Shown here piece by piece: positions 37,560 through 47,714 of a stretch of 64,000 nt of DNA. Origin of the DNA: Campylobacter concisus (GTDB lineage Bacteria > Campylobacterota > Campylobacteria > Campylobacterales > Campylobacteraceae); assembly GCF_002913745.1 (NCBI RefSeq), contig NZ_PPCG01000034.1, positions 1 to 64,000 of the forward strand, read 5' to 3'. The notes beneath the pieces are model-generated. The model was given only the letters and a program-made list of their open reading frames with translations. It made no database searches and was not told the DNA's origin. How positions within the stretch are numbered: position 1 is the stretch's first letter; each line of letters opens with the position of its first letter. The translations under genes and the position numbers were made by a program.

Positions 37560-38891
37560 TTATTTGCCAAAGACTCTAGCAAAAATTTTATCTACATTTT
37601 TGGTGTAGTAGTTGTAGTCAAAACACTCTTTGATCTCATCTTTGCTAAGGCTCTTAGTTAGATCCTCGTCGTTTAGCAAATTTTGCAAAAATAGGCTGTG
37701 GCCTTGCTCGTCTATCGCTTTTTTGCCCTCTTGCAAGTCCGCCCAGACCTTCATGGCGTTGCGCTGAACGATCTTGTATGCGTCCTCTCTAGAAATCCCA
37801 CGTTGCGGTAGCTGCAAAAGCACGCGCTGTGAAAAGACTAGGCCGCCTGTCAAATTTAAATTTTTCATCATATTTTCTGGATAAACAACCAAATTTGCTA
37901 TCAAATTTTTTATACGAACCAGCATAAAATCAGTCGTGATAAACATATCTGGCAGGATAAATCTCTCAACCGAGCTGTGGCTGATGTCGCGCTCGTGCCA
38001 AAGTGCGACGTTTTCAAGAGCTGGCGTGACGTATGAGCGTAGCACTCTGCAAAGGCCGGTGATGTTTTCGCTAAGGACTGGATTGCGTTTGTGTGGCATC
38101 GCGCTTGAGCCTTTTTGTCCTGGGCTAAAGTACTCCTCCGCCTCGTAAACTTCGGTCCTTTGGTAGTGCCTAATAGCAACTGCGATCTTCTCGCAAGTAG
38201 AGGCTAAGATAGCGATAGCACTTACCACGTGGGCGTAGCGGTCGCGCTGGATCACTTGATTAGAGGCTGGAGCGGCTTTCAGACCTAGCTCCTCACATGT
38301 TAGCTCTTCAAATTCCATCGGAGCGTGGGCTAAATTTCCCATAGCGCCTGAGAGTTTGCCGTAGCTGATCGTATCTTTTGCGTCTTTGATGAGCTTTAGC
38401 GCCCTTGCTATCTCATCGTACCAGATGGCAAGTACGAGGCCAAAGGTTATCGGCTCGCCGTGAATGCCGTGGCTTCTGCCGACCATGAGCGTGTGCTTGT
38501 GCTCATTTGCTCTATTTTTGACCGCCTGCATAAACTCCTCTACATCGCTGATGATGAGCTCTAGACTATCTTTCATCTGAAGTGCGACGGCTGTATCGAT
38601 GCAGTCGCTTGAGGTCATGCCATAATGCACGAACCTGCTCTCCTCGCCAAGGCTCTCGCTGACGCTTGTTAAAAATGCGATGACGTCGTGCTTTGTCGTC
38701 TTTTCTATCTCGTCGATGCGAGCCACTTCAAATTTAGCGTTTTTGCAAATTTTCTCGCAATCGCTGTCGCTTATGAAGCCAAGCTTATTCCAAGCTTTAA
38801 CGGCAGCTTTTTCTACCTTGAGCCAAGCGTCGTATTTTGCTTGTATGCTCCACTTTTCAGCCATCTCTTTGCGTGAGTATCTTTCGACCAT
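37560..38891 (-). CDS. purB: Adenylosuccinate lyase
   Basis: 443 residues of the fumarase/aspartase superfamily. It splits SAICAR and adenylosuccinate, releasing fumarate, in purine synthesis. Seen: HYGMTSSDCIDTAVALQ, GRSHGIHGEPITFG (catalytic His) and the signature loop GSSAMPHKRNPV near residue 262-273. The length is typical of the bacterial short form. Confidence 0.96.
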   Translation of the reverse strand: MVERYSRKEMAEKWSIQAKYDAWLKVEKAAVKAWNKLGFISDSDCEKICKNAKFEVARIDEIEKTTKHDVIAFLTSVSESLGEESRFVHYGMTSSDCIDTAVALQMKDSLELIISDVEEFMQAVKNRANEHKHTLMVGRSHGIHGEPITFGLVLAIWYDEIARALKLIKDAKDTISYGKLSGAMGNLAHAPMEFEELTCEELGLKAAPASNQVIQRDRYAHVVSAIAILASTCEKIAVAIRHYQRTEVYEAEEYFSPGQKGSSAMPHKRNPVLSENITGLCRVLRSYVTPALENVALWHERDISHSSVERFILPDMFITTDFMLVRIKNLIANLVVYPENMMKNLNLTGGLVFSQRVLLQLPQRGISREDAYKIVQRNAMKVWADLQEGKKAIDEQGHSLFLQNLLNDEDLTKSLSKDEIKECFDYNYYTKNVDKIFARVFGK

Positions 38892-39078
38892 TGTTGAACC
38901 TTTTGTGTTAGTTTGCTTTTGTCCTGAAAGTATAAATTTGGCTTTTTGGGCCGGAAATCACGTCGTGCAATTTCTCTAAATTTAAGTTTTGATTATATAA
39001 AATCCGGGCTGAAATGTCGGTTATACGCTTATAAATTTGGGCTTAAGATAGCTCGCTCATTTTTCAAAAGGATCATTT

Positions 39079-39999
39079 TTGCCCTACGTAAATAAATTTA
39101 TCGCCACTGCAGATCACCAAAAAGCTTATGAAATTTTGCTGAAAAATGGCTTTAACATGAGCCAAACTCAGCGTCTCATCGATAAAGGCAGGCTGATCTG
39201 TGGCGGCAGTGTCGTGAGTGAGAAAAATGCCGTTTTGTGCGGCGATGTCTTTTTGATCGACTATGAGGCCAAGCCAAAAGGACTAAAGCCGATCTTTGAG
39301 TGCGAGAGCTTTGCGGTATTTGACAAGCCAAGTGGCGTGCTGAGCCACCCAAATGGCAGACACTGCGACTACTCGCTAAATGATGAAATTTACACACTTT
39401 TTGGGCGAGATGCGAGCGTGGCACATAGACTAGACTTTGAAACAAGCGGCGTGATAGTCGTGGGCAAAGATAGAAATTCTACGATAAAACTAAAAAAAAC
39501 CTTTGAAAACAGAGAGGTTTCTAAAAGCTATGTCACGATGGTGCAAGGCAAGATCTGGCGAGAATTTACGATTGATGCTAAGATGGATCTAGCGAACAAC
39601 TACGACGATGTGAAAATGCGAATGCAAATTTGTGAAAACGGTAAGAGTGCGGTGACTAAAATTTTGCCTATAAAGTATTTTGACAATATCGATACGACTT
39701 TGGTTCGGGCCATCCCACTCACTGGCAGGCAGCATCAAATTCGGTTGCATTTGTTTCATGTGAAACACAAGATCCTTGGCGAACCACTTTATGGTTTGTC
39801 TCGTCCGCAGATCGAGAAAATTTTAGACAAAGAGATGAGCGAGCGTGAACGGATAAATTTAACTGGAGCGAAAAGACTCTTGCTTCACTCGGATGAAATT
39901 TCATTTAAATTTAATGAAATTTTTTACACCATAAAAAGCAAATTTGACGCCGAAAGTGAGTTTTATAAATTTGCAAAAGAAAGTTTTATTTTAGCCTAA
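39079..39999 (+). CDS. RluA-family 23S rRNA pseudouridine synthase
   Basis: 306 residues: an S4-like RNA-binding start (ILLKNGFNMSQTQRLIDKGRL), then the catalytic motif VAHRLDFETSGVIV with the active Asp, and TGRQHQIRLHLFHVKH. The start is TTG with AAAAGGA 8 bases upstream. Which uridine it modifies cannot be told from sequence alone. Its 3' end overlaps the convergent HTH gene by 14 bases. Confidence 0.88.
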   Translation: MPYVNKFIATADHQKAYEILLKNGFNMSQTQRLIDKGRLICGGSVVSEKNAVLCGDVFLIDYEAKPKGLKPIFECESFAVFDKPSGVLSHPNGRHCDYSLNDEIYTLFGRDASVAHRLDFETSGVIVVGKDRNSTIKLKKTFENREVSKSYVTMVQGKIWREFTIDAKMDLANNYDDVKMRMQICENGKSAVTKILPIKYFDNIDTTLVRAIPLTGRQHQIRLHLFHVKHKILGEPLYGLSRPQIEKILDKEMSERERINLTGAKRLLLHSDEISFKFNEIFYTIKSKFDAESEFYKFAKESFILA

Positions 40000-40189
40000 A
40001 GGTTTTATTTTCTTCTGCAAGTTTTTCTAACTCTATTAAATTTTCTCTGCTTTGCGTCAAAAACTCATCAAATTTAAAACCTAGCACTACTATTCTATAA
40101 AGCTCTGGTTTATTTTTTCTCCAATTATAGATAGTTTTTGCATCTATTTTTAAAATCCCAGCCATATCACGTTGTGTTAAATTTGCCAT
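39986..40189 (-). CDS. Small helix-turn-helix DNA-binding protein
   Basis: 67 residues from the ATG at 40189: MANLTQRDMAGILKIDAKTI, then YNWRKNKPELYRIV, a compact HTH in which AKTIYNWR is the recognition helix, followed by a charged helical tail. AGGA six bases before this ATG supports it over an upstream ATG at 40243. The upstream region holds a perfect 24-bp palindrome, the natural operator candidate. It is convergent with the RluA-family gene and divergent from a membrane protein gene. The family is not otherwise recognised. Confidence 0.65.
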   Translation of the reverse strand: MANLTQRDMAGILKIDAKTIYNWRKNKPELYRIVVLGFKFDEFLTQSRENLIELEKLAEENKTFRLK

Positions 40190-40255
40190 TCCTAATCCTA
40201 TTTTTTGGGAGATTTTAAAGTAAAGCTTTATAACTTTTAACAAAGTAAATATTTC

Positions 40256-40279
40256 TTACTTATATTTAAATATAAGTAA
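40256..40279. promoter_or_regulatory. Perfect 24-bp palindrome, candidate operator
   Basis: Twelve bases TTACTTATATTT are followed by their exact reverse complement, without a spacer. It lies between the HTH gene (start 40189, minus) and the divergent membrane protein gene (start 40354, plus). It is probably the binding site of the HTH protein, inferred from position and symmetry. Confidence 0.5.
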
Positions 40280-40353
40280 TTATTCCTTTAATTTATTATT
40301 TATTAAGAACATAGCAGGTAATATTTCCGTTTAAATATTTAAAAGGAGGCAAG

Positions 40354-40719
40354 ATGAATAAAATCATCAAAAAGACATTTGGGGGACTTAGTATGTCATA
40401 TTATTTAAGACATCTATTTTTTGGCGCTATAATGGCAGTATTTTTTATATATATGTTTTACAATTTAGGTAGAGCATCGATTTTAGTGGCTCTTGTTTTT
40501 GTGGCAAATGCTCTAATTTATCCGTATTCGCGTTTTGTTTATGAAAGTATAGTCGATTTTATTTTTGGGAATAACGTCTTTTTTGTAAATGCATTATTTT
40601 TACTTGCAACTAAAATTATAACTATGCTTATATGTTTTAGCTTTGCTATATTTATCGCGCCTATTGGACTTATATATCTTTACTACTATCACAACAAAAA
40701 CAAAACCTTTGACGAGTAG
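40354..40719 (+). CDS. Small polytopic membrane protein of unknown function
   Basis: 121 residues with four hydrophobic segments (about 23-42, 46-60, 77-97 and 98-111), and a Lys/Asn-rich C-terminal end. The Shine-Dalgarno AAAAGGAGG is very strong. I do not recognise the family; the size and topology recall small immunity-type or holin-like membrane proteins, but no motif supports either. Divergent from the HTH gene across the palindrome. Confidence 0.6.
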   Translation: MNKIIKKTFGGLSMSYYLRHLFFGAIMAVFFIYMFYNLGRASILVALVFVANALIYPYSRFVYESIVDFIFGNNVFFVNALFLLATKIITMLICFSFAIFIAPIGLIYLYYYHNKNKTFDE

Positions 40720-40727
40720 ATTTTATA

Positions 40728-40763
40728 AGCCAAACTTTAGTTTATACTTGCACAAGTTTGGCT
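40728..40763. terminator. Terminator after the membrane protein gene
   Basis: A perfect 10-bp stem AGCCAAACTT/AAGTTTGGCT with a 16-base loop, followed by TTAAT. It lies between convergent transcription units. Confidence 0.6.
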
Positions 40764-40781
40764 TTAATACCTTAAAAAATA

Positions 40782-40877
40782 CTATTTCTCCCCAGATATA
40801 ACTTTAATAAGTCCAAAGATTCCAACTCCAACTACGATACATATAAAAATTATCTCGGCGATATCAAGAGCTGTCAT
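40782..40877 (-). CDS. 31-residue single-TM protein coupled to rlmN
   Basis: The ATG (40875-40877) overlaps the rlmN stop in the arrangement ATGA. The product starts [19 protein letters not shown] and ends LIKVISGEK: one TM helix with a Lys-containing tail. Four-base start/stop overlap is the usual sign of translational coupling, so I think it is expressed. Its function is unknown. Confidence 0.55.
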   Translation of the reverse strand: MTALDIAEIIFICIVVGVGIFGLIKVISGEK

Positions 40878-42019
40878 TTTTTACTCACGTTAGTTTTATC
40901 GTTAGTTGGTTTTTCTTCTGCTTTAGCTGCGTTCTTATCGCTAACGTTAGCTTTAAATTTTGGATTTTCATTTCGCTGTTTTAGCTGGCCACAAGCAGCA
41001 CTTATATCAAGTCCTTTACTCTGTCTGATTGTACAAGTGACACCATGATCCCTTAGATATTCTTGAAATTTTAGCATGCTAGTAAGCTCAGGTCGTCCAA
41101 ATTCACTGCCCTCATGTGGGTTAAAATATATGAGATTTACCTTTGCCTTGATACCATGCAGCAGTTTTACCAGCTTTTTCGCGTCACTGACACTATCGTT
41201 TAGGTCTTTGATAACAAGATATTCAAACATCACACGCTTTCGCATATCGATAGGAAATCCCCTAACAGCATCCATAACGGCCTCGATATTATACGCCTTA
41301 TTTATCGGCATCAAGCGGCTTCTAAGCTCGTTAGTAACAGCATGTAGTGATATAGCCAGCAAGACACCAATGTCCATCTCGCCAAGCTTTTTTATCTGAC
41401 TGCCAAGACCGCTAGTTGAAACAGTTTGACGGCGTGGCGATATGGCTAGACCCTCATTAAGAGCTAAAATTTTGATCGCTTTACTAACGTTAGCAAGGTT
41501 ATCAAGTGGCTCACCCATACCCATATAAACGACATTTATGCGCCTCTCGTATGGTATGTTATTCTCTCTTTTTATCCATAAAATTTGCCCTACGATCTCG
41601 CCAGCAGTCAAATTTCTAACAAGCCCGCCCTTTGCTGTTAGGCAAAAAGCACAGCCCATTTTGCAGCCAACCTGCGAACTAACACAAACAGTGTAACGAG
41701 CATGGCGACTAATCTTGCCATCTTCGTCACTAATCTCCTCTTTCATCGGCAACAAAACGCTCTCTATCTTTAGTCCATCTTTTAGCTCAAAAAGATACTT
41801 GATAGAGCCGTCGCTACTTTGCTCAAATTTCACACATTTTAGAGGATCAAGATAAAATTTCTCAGTCAGATCCTGACGCATATCCTTTGGCAAATTTAGC
41901 ATTTGGCTAAATTCAGTAGCATTTTTTTTATATACCCACTCATAAATTTGCGTCGCTCTAAAAGAGGGAGAGACTAGCTCTTTTAACTCTTCAATGCTAA
42001 GATCAAGCAAATTTTTCAC
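40874..42019 (-). CDS. rlmN: Dual-specificity RNA methyltransferase RlmN
   Basis: 381 residues. A radical-SAM enzyme that methylates C2 of adenosine 2503 in 23S rRNA and A37 in some tRNAs. Cluster motif CKMGCAFC (about 118-125), GMGEPLDN, and the methyl-carrying Cys in AACGQLK near residue 345. The C-terminal 30 residues are a charged Lys/Asn/Glu-rich extension beyond the usual end. The ATG overlaps the preceding gene's stop by 4 bases. Confidence 0.95.
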   Translation of the reverse strand: MKNLLDLSIEELKELVSPSFRATQIYEWVYKKNATEFSQMLNLPKDMRQDLTEKFYLDPLKCVKFEQSSDGSIKYLFELKDGLKIESVLLPMKEEISDEDGKISRHARYTVCVSSQVGCKMGCAFCLTAKGGLVRNLTAGEIVGQILWIKRENNIPYERRINVVYMGMGEPLDNLANVSKAIKILALNEGLAISPRRQTVSTSGLGSQIKKLGEMDIGVLLAISLHAVTNELRSRLMPINKAYNIEAVMDAVRGFPIDMRKRVMFEYLVIKDLNDSVSDAKKLVKLLHGIKAKVNLIYFNPHEGSEFGRPELTSMLKFQEYLRDHGVTCTIRQSKGLDISAACGQLKQRNENPKFKANVSDKNAAKAEEKPTNDKTNVSKK

Positions 42020-42696
42020 ATATTTTCCTTTACATATTTTATTAGTAGCTCTTTGGCAGCAGAGTGATTTTTTATAAAGTCAGCATGCGCATTTTTATCA
42101 CAAAAATTTGTCGCTACAAAAATTCCATAAGCCGGAATTTTAAAAATTTGAGCCACTTTTAGAACAGAAAAAAACTCCATATTTTCTAAAAAATAACCCT
42201 TTTCAAACATTTTATGGGCCAAATTTTTGTCTGTCGTTATGAAATTTGATGAATTTGTTTTGATAGTTCCACGTGAAACAATAGAAGAAATTTCACACTC
42301 AATAGGCGAATAAGATCTATTTTCTATGCTAGAAATTTCAACATTTGCCCCAATCGAGCTTTCATAAATTTGTAAAATTTCACCATCTTTATAAAGGCCA
42401 GCTGAGCCAACAAAAACTATCTTTTCTGGCATTTGATATAAATTTCGCTCGGGATTTTTTGACGAATTTTGGTTTAGATTTTGCAGCTCTGGGTTTGATG
42501 AGTTTGCAAATTTAGCCTCGATCTTTGCGAGGTAGTGCGGATCAATATTTTTTAAATTTATACCCTTTTCATCAGCTCCCGCGCATGATTTTTTTTGCAA
42601 AAACTTTGTCAAATTTATCGCCATATCGACTAGCCCCACCCCCATTGGCAAAGCAAAGTCAAAAATTTCATTTTTTCCAGCTGAGATAACTAACAT
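42016..42696 (-). CDS. Nucleoside phosphorylase-fold protein
   Basis: 226 residues related to the PNP/UDP/MTAN family (PF01048). Seen: [11 protein letters not shown] (strand and glycine-rich loop) and [21 protein letters not shown], matching the E-M-E ribose-binding site and the following helix; [12 protein letters not shown] ends the fold. Residues about 45-90 hold an Asn/Ser-rich low-complexity insertion. It may be a nucleosidase or phosphorylase in purine salvage. Its start overlaps hisF by one base. Confidence 0.7.
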   Translation of the reverse strand: MLVISAGKNEIFDFALPMGVGLVDMAINLTKFLQKKSCAGADEKGINLKNIDPHYLAKIEAKFANSSNPELQNLNQNSSKNPERNLYQMPEKIVFVGSAGLYKDGEILQIYESSIGANVEISSIENRSYSPIECEISSIVSRGTIKTNSSNFITTDKNLAHKMFEKGYFLENMEFFSVLKVAQIFKIPAYGIFVATNFCDKNAHADFIKNHSAAKELLIKYVKENM

Positions 42697-43451
42697 CAGA
42701 GCCTAACCTCAACGCCATTTGCTTTAAGATACTCTTTTAGTTTTTTTATCTCGATCTCGCCAAAGTGAAATATCGAAGCCGCCAAACACGCATCAGCCCC
42801 AGCCTCAAAAGCCTCTTTAAAATGCTCCACCTTGCCAGCGCCACCACTTGCAATAGTCGGTATAGAAAGCGCACTAAATATCTTTGTTAGCTCCAAGCTA
42901 AAGCCCTGTTTGACGCCGTCGTTATCCATAGACGTTAGTAAAATTTCCCCTGCTCCGCGCGACTCGACCTCTTTTGCCCAAGCAAAGGCATCTTTTTTGG
43001 TATCGATCCTGCCACCATTTATAAAAACACTATAACCATTTTCGATCTTTTTGGCATCGATCGCCACAACGACACATTGCGAGCCAAATTTTTTAGCTGC
43101 TTCGTCGATCAAATTTGGATCTTTTATCGCCGATGAGTTTAGGCTAACCTTGTCACAGCCCGCATTTAAAAGGCGAGAGATATCATCGATCGTGCGTATG
43201 CCACCCCCAACGGTTAGGGGTATAAAAAGCTTGCTTGCGACCTTTTTTACCACATCAACTATCGTATCACGGCCAAGGTGAGAGGCTGTGATATCCAAAA
43301 AGCAAAGCTCGTCAGCGCCCTCATCGTTGTATCTTTTAGCTATCTCGACTGGGTCTCCAGCATCGACAAGTCCAACAAAATTTACACCTTTTACGACCCT
43401 GCCGTCTTTTACGTCGAGGCATGGGATTATGCGTTTTGCAAAATGATTCAA
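42696..43451 (-). CDS. hisF: Imidazole glycerol phosphate synthase subunit HisF
   Basis: 251 residues, a beta/alpha barrel that closes the imidazole ring in histidine synthesis and yields AICAR. The catalytic Asp residues are in [14 protein letters not shown] (D13 area) and VVVAIDAKK (about 127-135). Phosphate sites: LTVGGGIRT and [11 protein letters not shown]. No other his gene is adjacent; it needs HisH from elsewhere. Confidence 0.96.
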   Translation of the reverse strand: MNHFAKRIIPCLDVKDGRVVKGVNFVGLVDAGDPVEIAKRYNDEGADELCFLDITASHLGRDTIVDVVKKVASKLFIPLTVGGGIRTIDDISRLLNAGCDKVSLNSSAIKDPNLIDEAAKKFGSQCVVVAIDAKKIENGYSVFINGGRIDTKKDAFAWAKEVESRGAGEILLTSMDNDGVKQGFSLELTKIFSALSIPTIASGGAGKVEHFKEAFEAGADACLAASIFHFGEIEIKKLKEYLKANGVEVRL

Positions 43452-43453
43452 AT

Positions 43454-46400
43454 TTATCCTTTGTCTATCTTTCTAGCTGCCACCTCAAAATATGGCAAAC
43501 TAGCCCAATTTTCTCGGTTTCCAACTATATAAATAACCTCTTTTGCCCTTGTTAGCGCCACGTTTAGCAGGTTTGGCTTGCTAGCAGCCCACGCTCTAGC
43601 ACCCTTTGTCGCTCCACCTAACACAAATACGATAATATCAGCCTCTTTGCCCTGCATAGTGTGGATAGTGCCTGCACCTTTTAAATTTCTACAAACATCT
43701 TTAAATGGCGTTATTATTCTGATGTTATTTTTTTCATTAGCTAGCTCACCTGCTAAGAGCTCTTTAACCACCTCGCCCTCGGCTTTGTTATAGTTACCTA
43801 TCCACTCCTCGCTTCTAACATCTATCCACTTTGTTTGCACGTTAGTGTTTGCAAATTTACTAGCCGCGTTTCTGCCAAGTATCATCATATCGTCGTATGT
43901 AGTCTCGTTTGATATCTCAAACATAGGGTTAGCGCACCTTCTATGCACGATCAGTGGTGAGCCGACCCAGATACTCTCGCCGCTACCTTTTATATATGTG
44001 CCGATATTCTGCGCTTTGTCGGCTCTTAGTTGCACAGAGGACTTAAGCAAGTTAAACTCCTCCTTTGCCTCACAGTAGCTAAGGATCGCGTTATTTAAAC
44101 TAACTGGTAGTGTTACGACAGGCTCAAGTTGAAGTGGGTCGCCAACCACCACAGCCATCTTTGAGCGGAGTAAGGCACCTAACGCGTTAGTTAAATTTGC
44201 CTGCCCTGCTTCGTCTATCAAAAGCATGCCTATATCGCCATTTAAAAGCTCTTTAAAGGTATTATTAAACGAGGCAAAAGTCGAGCTAACAACTGGCGTT
44301 AGCAAGAAGAGCCCCTTAATAATCTCACGTCTATGCTTTGCCTCTAAGCCGTTTTTCTCAGCCATCTTTTCATCGTTGAAGATAACGCTAATGGCACGTA
44401 AATTTGTCCTAACAGCCTCTTTGCAGGCAAAAATGGCAGCTTTGTGCAAATTTAGCGCCTCTTTAAAAAGCTCTATCCTAGCCTTAAAAAGCTTTGTCTT
44501 GTGAAATTTCTGATCTATGCCAAATTCCATCATAAATGGCATACTCTTTTGCATCTCTTCGTTGCTCTCGCTAAAGCTGCCGTTTAGAAAGATATCTAGC
44601 TCCTCGCTCCTACCAAGTATCTTTTGGCGTCTAGCAAAGTCGCTTTGTAGCCTTTTGTAGAGATTTATCTTTACACCAAGCTCTGCAGCCCTGCTCTCAA
44701 GCCCTGTTATCTCCTCTTTTAGCTCGTTTAGCCTTGCCTCATTTTTCTCTTTGCTCTCGCCATTTTGCTTGCTAGCTTTTAAATTTTGCTCAGCTATCTG
44801 GCGATTTATCTCACCGACCTTTAGCGCCTCGTCGCTATACTTTTCAAAGGCCTCTGTCTTAAAAATCTGCTGAAAGAGAAAAAATGGCGGCTTTTCTGGT
44901 GTGCTTAAATACTCCTGCAAAGCTTCATTTTGACTAACAAGCCTTGTTAGCTCGCTAAATTCAGCCTTTTTATCTTCAAGCTCGTCACTAACGCTAGCAA
45001 ATTCGCTCTCAAGCGGAGATAAAAGCTCCTCTATCTGCTTAGCCGAGTAGTAGCTCTCTAGCCTTCTATCGACGTCGGCTAGCTCTATTTTAAGGCTCTT
45101 TAGCTCCTCTTCTTTGATCCTGATCTCACTAAAAAGCAAATTTACCTCGTGAAGTGCGAGGTTAAATTTCTCCTTCGCTTCGTCAAAATCATCAATCCCT
45201 TCGCCAACTGCCAGATATTTGCCAAGCCCCATCAAAAAGCCATCTTGCTCCAAAAACTCGCCATACTCTTTTGTGATCTCGTCATACTGGCTGTGAGTAG
45301 CCTCGATCTTTACGCCATTAATTGCGTTAAAAACAAAATTTGACTTATTTTGCTTTGAGCCAAGCGCCACGCAAAATAGCCCCCAAGCTGGCTTTGAAAT
45401 AAAGGACTTCTCGCCATATTTGCTCTTTTCATCAGCTGAGAGCAGCCTTGTGGCTATAAATTTAAAATAATCAATCTCGCCCGCATAATCCCCTATGCTC
45501 TTTAGCTGGCTTAGCTCCTTGCTCAAAATCTCAACTGCACCGTTATTGCAAGAGCTAACGACCATTTCATAGCCTTGCAGCTCGTCATTTAGCCTAAAAT
45601 AAAGCGCCTTTTCATCACTGTCATAAACTGGCTCAAAGATATCGTGCCTGCTCATTTGCGCAAGCTTCATCGCCCTAAGCGTAACAACCTCAGCCATCAC
45701 GTCCTTTAAAAGTGTCGTTTTCCCAGTGCCTGGAGCGCCATTTACGCTATAAATCCCACCGTTACCTTCTTTAAATTTCTCTATGATGTTATTTAGCGCC
45801 ATTTGCTGCGAGAAATTTAGTGCAAAATCACTTGCAAAAGCCGATCTTGGGTAGCGCTCAGCCTTAAAAAAGTCCCTCACAGCCCTTTGATTTAGCTCAT
45901 CTCTAACGTCAAGCCTCTCAAATTTATTCTCACCGCCCTCGTCTAAAAACTGATCCGTCAGCTCGTGCGTCCTACCTGACTCATAAAATTTGATAAGCAA
46001 ATTTATATCATCTATAAAAAAGCTATTTAAAAGGGCGTCGTTCTCTTTAAAATTTGGGTCAGCGATCCTTACTTCAAGCCTGATCACATCTTTGCAAAAT
46101 GGCGTCTTTAGCGAGCTTTTTAGCTCCTCATGGACTGCTTTTACATAGTCGCTAAGCTTCATTTTCTCTTTGTGGATAGAAATTTTATCCTTGATGTGTT
46201 CGCACTCTTTATTAAAGTCGTTTTGACTGATCTCTTTTAGGCGGTTTAGTCGCACAATCGCCCAAGGAGCCGTTGGGATAAAAAGCTCATTTGATGAGTT
46301 TGGCGTGAAAGATGGGCTTAACTCATCGTCTAAATTTACATCTTTTAAAGCAAAATTTTGGTCATCTTTACAAAATACCAAATCACCAGCAAGCTTAAAT

Positions 46401-46732
46401 TTATAGCAAAACGCCTTTTCAAAGCTCGTTTGCTCAGATCGTAGCTCATCTAAAATTTGCTCTTTTTCAAATTTAATATTTGCTAGCTTTGAGATATAAA
46501 TAGCAAGCAAGTCAGTCTCAAAAATGCCACCATAAATCGAAATTTCTATACCATTTTTTAAAAGCGAGTAATCAAATGCTCTAAAAATTTGTAGAAATTT
46601 CTCATCAAAATTTACGATCTCAAGGTCTATTGATTTTTTAAATTTGGTATTTGTCTTTTTTAGATCATCTAAGGTTTTTGGCTCTAGATATTTTGATAAT
46701 AAAAAGTATTTTAAGGTATTTGCCTTGCTCAA
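43454..46732 (-). CDS. Superfamily 1 helicase (DNA2/NAM7/UPF1-like)
   Basis: 1092 residues. Walker [10 protein letters not shown] at 332-340, Walker [23 protein letters not shown] (motif III), and the C-terminal [17 protein letters not shown] (motif VI). Residues about 520-740 are a long coiled-coil insertion rich in Glu, Lys and Leu between the two RecA-like parts. The first 300 residues have no recognised domain. Such proteins act on DNA or RNA; some serve in anti-phage defence or RNA turnover. It precedes hisF by 2 bases, an unusual operon partner. Confidence 0.85.
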   Translation of the reverse strand: MSKANTLKYFLLSKYLEPKTLDDLKKTNTKFKKSIDLEIVNFDEKFLQIFRAFDYSLLKNGIEISIYGGIFETDLLAIYISKLANIKFEKEQILDELRSEQTSFEKAFCYKFKLAGDLVFCKDDQNFALKDVNLDDELSPSFTPNSSNELFIPTAPWAIVRLNRLKEISQNDFNKECEHIKDKISIHKEKMKLSDYVKAVHEELKSSLKTPFCKDVIRLEVRIADPNFKENDALLNSFFIDDINLLIKFYESGRTHELTDQFLDEGGENKFERLDVRDELNQRAVRDFFKAERYPRSAFASDFALNFSQQMALNNIIEKFKEGNGGIYSVNGAPGTGKTTLLKDVMAEVVTLRAMKLAQMSRHDIFEPVYDSDEKALYFRLNDELQGYEMVVSSCNNGAVEILSKELSQLKSIGDYAGEIDYFKFIATRLLSADEKSKYGEKSFISKPAWGLFCVALGSKQNKSNFVFNAINGVKIEATHSQYDEITKEYGEFLEQDGFLMGLGKYLAVGEGIDDFDEAKEKFNLALHEVNLLFSEIRIKEEELKSLKIELADVDRRLESYYSAKQIEELLSPLESEFASVSDELEDKKAEFSELTRLVSQNEALQEYLSTPEKPPFFLFQQIFKTEAFEKYSDEALKVGEINRQIAEQNLKASKQNGESKEKNEARLNELKEEITGLESRAAELGVKINLYKRLQSDFARRQKILGRSEELDIFLNGSFSESNEEMQKSMPFMMEFGIDQKFHKTKLFKARIELFKEALNLHKAAIFACKEAVRTNLRAISVIFNDEKMAEKNGLEAKHRREIIKGLFLLTPVVSSTFASFNNTFKELLNGDIGMLLIDEAGQANLTNALGALLRSKMAVVVGDPLQLEPVVTLPVSLNNAILSYCEAKEEFNLLKSSVQLRADKAQNIGTYIKGSGESIWVGSPLIVHRRCANPMFEISNETTYDDMMILGRNAASKFANTNVQTKWIDVRSEEWIGNYNKAEGEVVKELLAGELANEKNNIRIITPFKDVCRNLKGAGTIHTMQGKEADIIVFVLGGATKGARAWAASKPNLLNVALTRAKEVIYIVGNRENWASLPYFEVAARKIDKG

Positions 46733-46838
46733 ATTTATGCCCTATTTCGTTATTATTTAGTGATTATAGTCCATTTTATATATGATTAAACTAAACTTGT
46801 AATCATTGTATAAGTAATTTTTGGCTAATATCGCGGCT

Positions 46839-47714
46839 ATGATAAAGGCAAAAAAGCACTTTGGACAGAATTTTTTACAGGACAAAGCGACACTAGATAA
46901 GATCATCCAAGCGATACCCAATGACGTAGAAAACGTCGTTGAAATTGGGCCTGGCTTAGGTGATTTGACATTTAGACTTTTGCAAATTTATAAGACAACC
47001 TGTTTTGAGATAGATTGTGAGCTGTTTCAAATTTTAAAGGTCAAATTTGCAAATGAGATCCAAAATGGACAATTAAAACTTTTTTGTAAAGATGCTTTAG
47101 AGCAGTGGCAGCAAGAGGGCGGACTAAGTAGCGAAAACTACTTTTTGGTCGCAAATTTGCCCTATTACGTTGCTACGAAGATGATCCTAAATGCGATAGA
47201 TGACGAAAAATGCCTTGGGCTTATCGTGATGATACAAAAAGAGGTTGCTCTTAAATTTAGTGCAAAGAGCAAGGATAAAGAATTTAGCTCTTTATCGATC
47301 CTCGCTTCACTTCAAGGCAGGTGTGAGCTTTTGTTTGACGTGGATGCAAAGCTTTTTAATCCACCTCCAAAGGTCACATCTTCAGTCATCAAACTACAAA
47401 AAACAAAAAAGATTTTTGGCAAAGACGGGATTTTCAAAGATGCAAAACAATACGAGGCTTTTAAAGTATTTTTAAGAGCTGCATTTGCTTCGCCAAGAAA
47501 GACGCTTTTGAAAAATTTATCCACAAATTTTGACAAAAAGACGTTAGAAGAAATTTTTGAAGACCTAGACTTAGCTCAAAATTTACGTCCACACGAGCTA
47601 GATGTCGATTCTTATCTAAAAGTATTTGAAAGATTAAAGGAAGATAATGAACGACAAAAACGAAGAGAAAGTTGTAACCAACCAAAGCAAAAACAACAAA
47701 AGACGAAGATTTAG
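46839..47714 (+). CDS. rsmA: 16S rRNA dimethyladenosine transferase
   Basis: About 291 residues. It dimethylates two adenines in helix 45 of 16S rRNA. Seen: KAKKHFGQNFLQD at the start, the SAM motif VVEIGPGLGDLTFRLL, FEIDCELFQ, and the catalytic ANLPYYVATKM. I chose the ATG at 46839 (MIKAKKHFGQNF) instead of a TTG 18 bases upstream because family members begin this way. The end overlaps RNase J by 68 bases in another frame. Confidence 0.94.
   Translation: MIKAKKHFGQNFLQDKATLDKIIQAIPNDVENVVEIGPGLGDLTFRLLQIYKTTCFEIDCELFQILKVKFANEIQNGQLKLFCKDALEQWQQEGGLSSENYFLVANLPYYVATKMILNAIDDEKCLGLIVMIQKEVALKFSAKSKDKEFSSLSILASLQGRCELLFDVDAKLFNPPPKVTSSVIKLQKTKKIFGKDGIFKDAKQYEAFKVFLRAAFASPRKTLLKNLSTNFDKKTLEEIFEDLDLAQNLRPHELDVDSYLKVFERLKEDNERQKRRESCNQPKQKQQKTKI

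Noticed and set aside
39176-39445. Minus-strand ORF inside the RluA-family gene.
   Set aside because: Antisense shadow of a gene with clear catalytic motifs.
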